64,000 nt of DNA from Candidatus Poribacteria bacterium (GTDB taxonomy: Bacteria > Poribacteria > WGA-4E > WGA-3G): contig OY282374.1 in assembly GCA_958295815.1 (NCBI GenBank), forward strand, positions 186,001 through 250,000. The letters are read 5' to 3'. The translations under genes and the position numbers were made by a program. Within the stretch, counting starts at the first letter, position 1. Every line of letters begins with the position of its first letter. This document shows positions 11,819 to 19,277 of this stretch, piece by piece. The notes under the pieces were generated by a model. It was not told the DNA's origin and did no database searches. It worked only from the letters and a program-made list of their open reading frames with translations.

Positions 11819-13186
11819 TTAACTTCTCGCTTCTGCTTCAGAAACGCTGCGTTGCCCACTCCTTTGCGTGGGTGCTGATTCAACTGCAGGTGCTTCTTCG
11901 CCTACCTCCAGCATCCGTCGGATAAGTCGTTCTCGCATTACCGCTGTCACGGGTTCGTGTGATTGCAATCCGATGAGATTCCGTAACTCGTACGGATCTG
12001 CTTGGAGATCGTAGAGATATTGCTCAACATACCGATCTGATCCGGCATCGCTGCCACCATTTTTATGAGGGGCATCTACGCCATATTTCCAGCGTTGCGT
12101 ACGGACGGAGCGACCGACCTGTGCCTCGCTGATTTGAACGAAAACCTCTTCTGGCCAATCGTCTGTGTCTCCGCGAACAAGCGGTAAGATAGAACGACCT
12201 TGCATCTCACCTGGTACCTCCAAGTCAGCTGCATCAAGGAGTGTTGGCGGAAGATCGACGAGACTTACAAGTTCTTGAAGCTGACCACCGCCAGTGAAAC
12301 CCGGTCCTTGAAACGCAGTCGGCACACGGATTGAACTCTCGTGGCATGAGCGTTTATATTCACCGTTGCGAGTCTTAAAATGGCACCCATGATCGGAGGT
12401 AAAGAGAATAATCGTATTATCAAGCAGATGGAGGCTTTTGAGCGCATCTAAAAGCCTACCGAGTGCTTCATCCAATCTTTTCACCATACCGTAGTAGCCG
12501 CCTAAATGCTGATGCGTCGAACCACCGAGTGCCGCAAGATCTGGCGGTATCCATTTCCCAGTATACCGTTCCCGATACCCATCCGGTGGTGGATAATCAT
12601 CCAGGTGGTTTTGGTGGTGCGGTTCAATATATGACGTAAAGAGATAAAAAGGCTCGTTTTTATGATGGTCGACGTAACGTATTACTGCATCAGTGAGCGC
12701 ATCCACGCGATAACCAGGGAGGTCTACGGGTTTATTGTCATTATCGTAAAGCGTTGTCTGATACGCGTCGGAGGTGAATTCAAGTGTGTTGGATGCTAAC
12801 CAGTAGTCATACCCGCCGCGATGCTCAGCTGGCACGGGTCCTGGTCCGGTACCACCGCTGTAGAGGTGCCACTTACCGATGTATCCAGTAGCATAGCCTG
12901 CTTCACCAAAATGGTGTGCGAGGGTCTTGAGATTAGGAGACAACGGAATACCGTTTCGGAAGCATCCTGTGCGGGTTGCGTATAACCCCGTTTGGAGACA
13001 TGAACGCGCCGGACCGCAGACGGGTTGGCATGTAAAGGAGCGGTGAACGTGTGTCCCACCTTGTGCCATTCGGTCAAAGTTGGGTGTCAGATCGAGCGGG
13101 TTGCCGTGCAAGCCGGAGGTGTCCCACCGCTGCTGGTCGGTAAAAAAGACGATGACATTGGGTTGATTTGCATCAGTTTGTGGCAT
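11819..13186 (-). CDS. Sulfatase (type I, formylglycine-dependent)
   Basis: A 455-residue sulfatase. The start was set at 13186 (MPQTDANQPNVIVFFTDQQR) with AAAGGAAA upstream; the longer frame uses a TTG. Asp17-Gln18 is the N-terminal metal motif. The modification site is CGPARSCLQTG with Cys57; the fourth position is Ala instead of Ser, but the CxPxR core that formylglycine-generating enzyme reads is intact. Metal and sulfate-side motifs GKWHLYSGG and TSDHGCHF are present. No signal peptide is visible, unusual for an extracellular sulfatase, so it may act in the cytoplasm. It heads an operon with the enolase-family gene and lysA and has a near-consensus promoter. The sulfated substrate is unknown. 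Confidence 0.93.
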   Translation of the reverse strand: MPQTDANQPNVIVFFTDQQRWDTSGLHGNPLDLTPNFDRMAQGGTHVHRSFTCQPVCGPARSCLQTGLYATRTGCFRNGIPLSPNLKTLAHHFGEAGYATGYIGKWHLYSGGTGPGPVPAEHRGGYDYWLASNTLEFTSDAYQTTLYDNDNKPVDLPGYRVDALTDAVIRYVDHHKNEPFYLFTSYIEPHHQNHLDDYPPPDGYRERYTGKWIPPDLAALGGSTHQHLGGYYGMVKRLDEALGRLLDALKSLHLLDNTIILFTSDHGCHFKTRNGEYKRSCHESSIRVPTAFQGPGFTGGGQLQELVSLVDLPPTLLDAADLEVPGEMQGRSILPLVRGDTDDWPEEVFVQISEAQVGRSVRTQRWKYGVDAPHKNGGSDAGSDRYVEQYLYDLQADPYELRNLIGLQSHEPVTAVMRERLIRRMLEVGEEAPAVESAPTQRSGQRSVSEAEARS

Positions 13187-13221
13187 ATCTGTTTCCTTTC
13201 TGTTCAAGTTTGGCTGTTCTC

Positions 13222-13250
13222 ATTTTAGATGCTTTCCAGATAGATGTCAA
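13222..13250 (-). promoter_or_regulatory. Sigma70-type promoter for the sulfatase operon
   Basis: On the minus strand TTGACA (13250-13245) and TAAAAT (13227-13222) are 17 bp apart, 35 bp before the start codon at 13186. Confidence 0.75.
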
Positions 13251-13385
13251 GCAGAAAATTTACATAAAAAGAATTGGAATATGGTAAAAAATTTCGTTGA
13301 AATTGGTAAGAGATTGGAAATGAATAATTATCGTCAGGGAAGTGCAGCAAAAGGGAGAGAGTTGTTCATCAAGAATTACTGAGAA

Positions 13386-13414
13386 GAATCGCGATTCGGA
13401 GATCGCTTCTACAA
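13386..13414 (-). repeat. Copy of the GTAGGAGCG-type palindromic repeat, reverse orientation
   Basis: Read on the minus strand it begins TTGTAGAAGCGATC and ends in GAATCGCGATTC, a perfect 12-bp palindrome. It aligns with the element at 140-165. Confidence 0.45.
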
Positions 13415-13453
13415 GGCACAAAAGAATCTCAGGTCTTCAGATCTGTGTGTCTG

Positions 13454-14299
13454 TTAAGGAGCATCCATTGCGCACCGAAAGCCGACGACGTTCAGACTAT
13501 TGTCTGGGAAATCGCTGACCCGTTCGGCATTGCGTAGCGTGTGCACTGCACGATACCATGTTCCACCGCGTAGAACACGCCGTTCACCGTTGTCGGGTCC
13601 CTTTGGATTTCGGCGTGGACTCTCCACATCTTGTGTGTCGCTGTAGTAAGTTGAACTGTACCAATCGGCGCACCATTCCCAGACATTTCCTGCCATATCA
13701 TACAAACCGTAACCGTTGGGTGGAAACGAGCCGACTGGCGCAGTGAAAAGATAACCGTCATTTACATTAGGACTCCGCCATTCAAATTCCGTTTGGCTGT
13801 CGGCGAAGTTCGCGCTTGTGTCATTAGGTTCAGCATTGCCCCAAGGGTAACGTGCGCCTTTGAGTCCCCCGCGCGCTGCCTTTTCCCATTCCGCCTCCGT
13901 CGGTAAACGCTTGCCAGCCCATTCACAGTAAGCGGTGGCATCAAACCACGTCACCGTTGTGACGGGTTGGTTCGGGTGATTGAAACCTGGGTCGCGCCAC
14001 GGTTCATAATCGTTTTTGAGAAGTTCGTAGACGGCAGTATAGCCGATGCCGCGTGGCACTGGATGTCCAGTGGCGGTGACGAACGCCTGATATTCAGCGT
14101 TTGTCACTTCATGTTGATCCATGTAAAACGCATCAAGTTCTACTGTGTGAACAGGTGCTTCATTCACATCGCCTGTAGTACTTCCCATTTGAAAGGGACC
14201 TGCAGGAATCAGCACCATACCTTCCGGAGGTTGTGTTGCTTCCTCTTCGGAACAGGCAAAGCACGTAAAAACAAGGGCGAGGTGGAGCAGAAACCACAT
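13454..14299 (-). CDS. Lipoprotein with FGE/SUMF1-like (C-type lectin fold) domain, catalytic Cys absent
   Basis: A 281-residue protein. The start at 14299 gives MWFLLHLALVFTCFACSEEE, a lipoprotein-type signal, with AGGGAG upstream. The mature part carries the whole formylglycine-generating-enzyme-sulfatase domain: MVLIPAGPFQMGS, VTNAEYQAF, VTWFDATAYCEWAGKRLPT, AEWEKAARGG, YPWG, MAGNVWEW and RVLRGGTWYRA near the end. True copper-dependent FGE has two active-site cysteines just after the RGGSW motif; here the segment is RGGTWYRAVHTLRNAER, without cysteine. It is therefore unlikely to activate the neighbouring sulfatase and is more like the FGE-domain proteins that bind ligands or serve other reactions. 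It lies 110 bp downstream of the LamG gene on the same strand. Confidence 0.88.
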   Translation of the reverse strand: MWFLLHLALVFTCFACSEEEATQPPEGMVLIPAGPFQMGSTTGDVNEAPVHTVELDAFYMDQHEVTNAEYQAFVTATGHPVPRGIGYTAVYELLKNDYEPWRDPGFNHPNQPVTTVTWFDATAYCEWAGKRLPTEAEWEKAARGGLKGARYPWGNAEPNDTSANFADSQTEFEWRSPNVNDGYLFTAPVGSFPPNGYGLYDMAGNVWEWCADWYSSTYYSDTQDVESPRRNPKGPDNGERRVLRGGTWYRAVHTLRNAERVSDFPDNSLNVVGFRCAMDAP

Positions 14300-14398
14300 A
14301 GGAAATCTCCCTTGAGACCCATCCCGCCCTTTTTCTGACTTAGAAACTCTTCTGACTGCAACCATACAAGAAACACAAGATACATCTGATATATTGGG

Positions 14399-15184
14399 CT
14401 ATCGATCTGCCTTCATTTTACCCCAAGCGGTTGCCAGTTTTCCACGTGCTTCAACATTAAGTGCCTCATCAATGTTGCCGCTCGCCTCTTTAACTTGGTC
14501 TTCATCTAAAGCGACTGAAAACACCGCAACCTCATCAAGCAAACCGTTGTACCAATGTCCACTTCCACCTCGGTGGCCAAGTCGCAAATCCTGATCTCCC
14601 TCAACCAATTTGAGTCCATGCGGTGCCTGATTTGCCAGATCCCCGTCAATATAGATTTTGGCATCTTTGCCATCATAGGTACACACACAGTGCGTCCACT
14701 TTTCGGGTTCGGTCGTGCCGTTACCAGAGTTCATGGTTTTATGAGCACCTTCGCCACCTGCAGAGAGCGTAAAATAGAAGTAGCGACTGCCACGGTTAAC
14801 AAAGAGACCGTAGTTCTCCCACGGTCCACCTTGTGACCCGTTCGCCATTACGCACAACCAACCGTCGCCAGGTGCATCGTTCCAGTTAACCCAAGCCGAA
14901 ATCGTGACTTCATCGGCGATTGAGAGCGACTTAGAACTTTTAATTAGGACGTGGTTATCTCCGCCTTTAAATTCCATCGCGTCGCCGTATTTTCCTTTGC
15001 CTTTCGCGACAGATGCCTTCATAATCGTGCCGTCGTTTCCGTTTTCTGAACCGTCCATCACTTTGTTGCCTTGGATGTCATCAAAAGACATGTAGATAGC
15101 AAGGTCATCAAGCGGCAGTTCTGCCCGCGTTACTATCGGTAGCAGGCAACAGAGCGAGACGATTGCGATTATCGTTAACCTCAT
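14399..15184 (-). CDS. Secreted LamG (concanavalin A-like) domain protein
   Basis: A 261-residue protein with a signal peptide (MRLTIIAIVSLCCLLPIVTRA). The start is fixed by AAGGAGA upstream. The mature protein is a single laminin-G-like jelly-roll domain: GNDGTIMKA, MEFKGGDNHVLI, VTISAWVNW, HCVCTYDGKDAKIYIDGDL and GLLDEVAVFSVAL are typical strands. Such domains bind glycans or other extracellular ligands. The last residues, GKLATAWGKMKADR, form a motif shared with the proteins at 32276, 41212 and 42310. It has its own promoter with TTGACA and TAAAAT. The ligand is unknown. Confidence 0.88.
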   Translation of the reverse strand: MRLTIIAIVSLCCLLPIVTRAELPLDDLAIYMSFDDIQGNKVMDGSENGNDGTIMKASVAKGKGKYGDAMEFKGGDNHVLIKSSKSLSIADEVTISAWVNWNDAPGDGWLCVMANGSQGGPWENYGLFVNRGSRYFYFTLSAGGEGAHKTMNSGNGTTEPEKWTHCVCTYDGKDAKIYIDGDLANQAPHGLKLVEGDQDLRLGHRGGSGHWYNGLLDEVAVFSVALDEDQVKEASGNIDEALNVEARGKLATAWGKMKADR

Positions 15185-15215
15185 TTGTCCCGTCTCCTTG
15201 TGTTGATTTATATTG

Positions 15216-15244
15216 ATTTTAGCAAATTTTGGGATGGTTGTCAA
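15216..15244 (-). promoter_or_regulatory. Sigma70-type promoter for the LamG gene
   Basis: On the minus strand TTGACA (15244-15239) and TAAAAT (15221-15216) have a 17-bp spacer, 31 bp before the start codon. It is nearly identical in design to the promoter at 13222-13250. Confidence 0.75.
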
Positions 15245-15423
15245 CCAGAAATCTGGATGGGAAGGATTGGAGTATAAAGGGAGAATTTTGTTTGAAAATA
15301 GGGTGCCTGAAATAGATGAGACGGAATAATTTGTAAATTTAGTTTTCCCAAATTTCAGAGCGAGGGCAATTCATCGCAAGTTGTTTTTTTAGATATACAA
15401 AAAGTGAATAATTTTAACATAAA

Positions 15424-15498
15424 TTGTATAATAATACAAAAAGATTGAATTATTTATACAAAAATTGTATAATACTCTACAAAAATTGTATAATACTC
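15424..15498. repeat. Cluster of ATACAA/TTGTAT palindromes with a 21-bp tandem repeat
   Basis: Three inverted repeats of the same half-site occur: TTGTAT-AATA-ATACAA (15424-15439), ATACAA-AAA-TTGTAT (15456-15470) and TACAA-AAA-TTGTA (15479-15491). The last two are inside an exact 21-bp direct repeat, 15457-15477 and 15478-15498, with no spacer. A further half-site is at 15395-15400. The arrangement resembles operators for a dimeric regulator about 240-430 bp upstream of the helicase-like gene. Confidence 0.65.
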
Positions 15499-15737
15499 GC
15501 ATAGTATAGATTGTTTCACTGAGACGTGCCTGAATATTACAAAGTTCATTATGCTATGATGAATTTAGACGATCTCTATATTGCGTTCACGTTGTCTACA
15601 AGGTAACTTACATTCAAATTTTCTAAAAGTCATATTGATGTTGTAATTTTTATTCTCTAAAATATTTAATAATTATTTCAATATGGTTTCTATCTTAATC
15701 TTATATCCTAATGTCTGGTTATTATTTCTCTATTAAC

Positions 15738-15764
15738 TTGATTCAAAAATAGGTTTGCTATAAT
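15738..15764 (+). promoter_or_regulatory. Extended -10 promoter for the helicase-like gene
   Basis: TGC-TATAAT (15756-15764) is an extended -10 element; TTGATT (15738-15743) upstream has a short 15-bp spacer. Transcription would start near 15771. Confidence 0.5.
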
Positions 15765-15852
15765 ATATGCCATCAATTATGTTGTGCTGTGTTATGTTAA
15801 CCGAGAGTCTCTTTCGAAAGGAGTCGGAGTTTTTATATCGTTTTTTTTAGAC

Positions 15853-18800
15853 ATGGACCCTTTAAAAGATATTATTGAACGTTGCCACCAACGGCACGAA
15901 AACCCGCTTCGACAGCGGAAGACAGTTGTAACACCTGCACTGTACAATAAAGGTTATCCTTATCAGCTCACAGTTTATTGCGCGCAAAGATATCCTGTCC
16001 TGCTTACTGATTTGGAGCAGGCAGATATTTCCTTTATGCCCATAGGCCATGCACCTGATAATGACCGCGGTCCGAGGGATTTTGGAGGCGATCGGTTCTT
16101 AAAACGCCAAGGGACGCAGGATTGGGGAATACGACGCTGGTACGCATCGTGGGGAATTCAGGTGTATACGGGGGTCCCCTCGGAACACGATGGTGCACGA
16201 TGGCACGACCTCGAATTTAAATACGAAGCCATCTGTGCCGCTCCAGAGGGAGTCTTTATCTGTATTGAAGCACTCGTCAACAGCGTTGATAATCCGTTGT
16301 TGACGATGTCAAGCTCCGGCGGACTGCGCTTCTCTTGCAGAGTCCCAGACTACCTTCATCCAAATACTGCAGAGGCGACTCAGTATATCTATAAGAACAC
16401 ACCCGTCCCTGAAAATTCGCACCAACATAATTTATATCTTGAAGTTCTTGGAGAAAAGGGATATAGTCTGTGGGATGCACGCCACGAGATACTGCTTGGA
16501 AATCTGTTAGACCCTCCTGTGATTGCCAAAGAGGTCCTTTTTGCCCCTATTGATGCTCTCCGCGCTGAACTTCACGAACCCATATGGCGTTCAGTAGAAC
16601 AGCATCAGATTGTTGCCGATGCCCCATCATCTCTCGGTTCAAGTAATCTTGATCTCGCAAAAGTGGCATTTGTGAATCGCGGTTTTTCTTACATTCGGCA
16701 AGAGAGCGGTTTTCACCACTGGATGCAACCTGGTGCGACAGTTGGTAACGAACGCGTATTGCTATGGGAGAGAGATGGAACCGTGTGGGTCCAGGCGTTT
16801 ACACCTGGCACTGGGCTGCCCACGAAATCCACATCCGTCACAGAGGTCTGGGACGATACGGGTATTGTTTCGCTGCCTCCGGCTGAGGAGCTGCCCGTAT
16901 CGGGTAAGATACTCGCGGTGCGCAAGGGGAAACTTAGTCCATTAGCGATAAAACGTCCGCCTGCGGTGCTGCACAAGGCAGAATACACCGAAGAAAATGA
17001 AAAAACATCCAGTAAGAGTCCTGCCCAGACAGTGAGTATTTTCGATGAAACTGCTCATGTTCTTGGGCTAATTACTAATATAACCGCAGGAAGCCGTGAG
17101 GCGGCATCATATCTCCTCAATGGTGGCGCGATTTGCTTAAATATGCCGACCATCAAGTTAGCAGAGAAAGTAGAAGAGCACTTTCAGAAACGAAATATGC
17201 CATCGTTCGCGTGCTGGAAATCTCGAATGCACCGGTGGAAAGAGGTAAAAGAGATACCCGTTGATGTGCGTATGGCGGCTCCATTTCAACACGGCAATGT
17301 CTGTGAAGACCCGGAACGGTGCGACGCCCTTGAAAAAAAAGGTGGGGATCCAAGCGAAAGCATCTGCCCGCAGTGCCCGGTTTATACGGAGTGCCAACAG
17401 CGAGGATATTTATCACAACCTGTTACATTACAAACTGCCAAGGCACAGATACTGACACATCCTCAACTATTTTTTGATCCTCAATATGCGGAATTAGTAG
17501 AGGAAATCCTCAAACAGGTAGATGAGACAGAGAGGCTTTGTGTCGTTGGTAGGAAGCAAGTACATAACCTGTTTCCTGAATGTGAGCTATCAAGAGAATT
17601 ATTAGAAGAATGGAGTCTGAACTGGCGAGGGTGTGCCTTAGGGAACTTTGCCAAAGCCTTATTGCATGCAGTAGAAATAGAGGACAAACCCCATGCCGAT
17701 GCTGTCAAACGGATCCGATCAGTAATGCGGGCATTTGAATGGCGAGAAGAGGAAATTGTCAAACAAATGAGCCATGTCAGCGTGCAAGGCAAGGTGGTAG
17801 AGCGAGGCTTTACGGATTCAGATTCCAATAAGGCATTGGCGCACCTTACTATTGAGTTTGAGGGTGGTGCCTCCGCTTACATTCCTATAGATGATACTGC
17901 TGCAGATAGACTGGAGGCAAAAGGGCTACCTGTTTTTCCATTCCGATCTTTCGCCCCTAACGAGGACTTGAAAATCCTAATGCCGATGACTCAAGCCATC
18001 CGTTTGGGCATCTTGGACACAGGAACTGTAGAGAGCATTCAGGCGTTCCCGAGGGTTTTTCAGAATCCAAACTGGACGTCTTGGCATCAACTCAAACGTT
18101 TCTTCGCACATTACACGCGGGATGCCGACGCACCAATACGGTGGAATAGAGGCGTACTGTGCTTCTGGGTGCCTCCAGTGCTGCATCCGAGCATCAAACG
18201 CTTTTTGTTGATGGCAACAACACTTCCCGAACAACACTTCCGCAGAGCATTTCCGGGTGAGGAAATTCGCGTGAGTCGCACCGAACCCGTAAAATGGGGA
18301 AAGGGAAACCGGGTTTTTCAGATTCGTACCGGTATCTACCCACAACGAACCATTTTGGATTACAATGGCAATCAAGATGTTCTCGGTCTGTCTGAAACAG
18401 GACTGCGTATTTTTGGTGGTATCCGGGCAGAAATTGAAAGAGATTCGAGTGTTAAGCATGCGATTGTTACCTATGAGTCAATTGCCGCGGAGTTGGACGA
18501 TATTGCAGAAAAAGAGAATGTCTGTTTCGTGACCGATTTTGAAAATATGAGAGACAAGTACACCATTTTTGGAGAGACACAGGTTGTTTGGATAGTCGGC
18601 ACACCACAATGGTCACCAGACCGCGTTTGGTTACCTGCGCAGATTTTGTTTGGGAACGACGAGGAACCACTCTCTTATGAGGAAGAAACGGCGACTCGTC
18701 GTTATAAAGACGAACGAATCCAGAGCGTTTATGAGCATGGAATCGCTCGCGTCCTCACACGGACTGTCTTACAGGCAGGATTAAACAGATTGACCGACAA

Positions 18801-19239
18801 AAAAATTGTTCTAATCTCCAGTTTGGTATTGCCTAATATCACGGATAGCCCCGAAACGCTCTTTTTTGATTGGGAGGATTTTGAAGTTGCTGGTAGGTTA
18901 GATAAGCTACCTGAGGCGGTAGCCATACGCGAGCGTTTTGAAACAGAACAGGACAATCTAACCGCTGAATCCAGTAGAGAAGAAGTGGAACGAGTCTTGG
19001 GATGTTCCTCAAGGCAGGCGAACCGTATGTTACGAAAGTTCAGGGGTGGTAGACCCTTACGTGTGCCTTTCCGCGAGCAAATCCTTTCTACGCTGGCTTC
19101 CGATGGCGAGAAGAAAACAGCGGAATTGGTTGCAACTATTGATGGACATCCGAAAGCCGTAAAGAATGAACTCTCGCGCCTCGTAGAAATAGGTGAAATT
19201 GTGAGGGTTAGGTGGGGCGTGTATGCCCTCCCATCATAG
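15853..19239 (+). CDS. Large helicase-like protein with Cys cluster and C-terminal winged helix, NTPase motifs degenerate
   Basis: I do not recognise a named family for this 1128-residue protein (MDPLKDII start; a GTG at 15784 would add 23 residues, and neither start has a well-placed ribosome site). The N-terminal 300 residues have SSSGGLRFS, faintly like archaeo-eukaryotic primases. Residues about 405-700 resemble the first motor domain of primase-linked SF2 helicases, but where Walker A should be there is TAGSREA (411-417), and where a DEAD-type box is expected there is VVGRK (564-568). A five-cysteine cluster follows the first of these: Cys484, 490, 505, 508 and 514, as in Fe-S or zinc-bearing helicases. 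The region with VGTPQWSPDRV and LQAGLNRL resembles a second motor domain. An HTH (about 1037-1060) and a winged helix (about 1070-1128) end the protein. It converges on an SNF2 helicase gene. Confidence 0.6.
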   Translation: MDPLKDIIERCHQRHENPLRQRKTVVTPALYNKGYPYQLTVYCAQRYPVLLTDLEQADISFMPIGHAPDNDRGPRDFGGDRFLKRQGTQDWGIRRWYASWGIQVYTGVPSEHDGARWHDLEFKYEAICAAPEGVFICIEALVNSVDNPLLTMSSSGGLRFSCRVPDYLHPNTAEATQYIYKNTPVPENSHQHNLYLEVLGEKGYSLWDARHEILLGNLLDPPVIAKEVLFAPIDALRAELHEPIWRSVEQHQIVADAPSSLGSSNLDLAKVAFVNRGFSYIRQESGFHHWMQPGATVGNERVLLWERDGTVWVQAFTPGTGLPTKSTSVTEVWDDTGIVSLPPAEELPVSGKILAVRKGKLSPLAIKRPPAVLHKAEYTEENEKTSSKSPAQTVSIFDETAHVLGLITNITAGSREAASYLLNGGAICLNMPTIKLAEKVEEHFQKRNMPSFACWKSRMHRWKEVKEIPVDVRMAAPFQHGNVCEDPERCDALEKKGGDPSESICPQCPVYTECQQRGYLSQPVTLQTAKAQILTHPQLFFDPQYAELVEEILKQVDETERLCVVGRKQVHNLFPECELSRELLEEWSLNWRGCALGNFAKALLHAVEIEDKPHADAVKRIRSVMRAFEWREEEIVKQMSHVSVQGKVVERGFTDSDSNKALAHLTIEFEGGASAYIPIDDTAADRLEAKGLPVFPFRSFAPNEDLKILMPMTQAIRLGILDTGTVESIQAFPRVFQNPNWTSWHQLKRFFAHYTRDADAPIRWNRGVLCFWVPPVLHPSIKRFLLMATTLPEQHFRRAFPGEEIRVSRTEPVKWGKGNRVFQIRTGIYPQRTILDYNGNQDVLGLSETGLRIFGGIRAEIERDSSVKHAIVTYESIAAELDDIAEKENVCFVTDFENMRDKYTIFGETQVVWIVGTPQWSPDRVWLPAQILFGNDEEPLSYEEETATRRYKDERIQSVYEHGIARVLTRTVLQAGLNRLTDKKIVLISSLVLPNITDSPETLFFDWEDFEVAGRLDKLPEAVAIRERFETEQDNLTAESSREEVERVLGCSSRQANRMLRKFRGGRPLRVPFREQILSTLASDGEKKTAELVATIDGHPKAVKNELSRLVEIGEIVRVRWGVYALPS

Positions 19240-19277
19240 TAGCATATTCGTGTATGCCCGTGGGGACGCGAAAGCAC

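Larger units (their letters stand above)
15245..15783. other. AT-rich intergenic region upstream of the large helicase-like gene
   Basis: About 540 bp without a credible gene, much richer in A and T than the flanks. It contains the ATACAA/TTGTAT palindrome cluster (15395-15498) and an extended -10 promoter near the right end. The composition change and the repeats suggest a control region or an acquired segment boundary. Confidence 0.6.

Noticed and set aside
15457..15498. CRISPR array
   Set aside because: There are only two repeat copies, directly adjacent with no spacer, and no cas gene.
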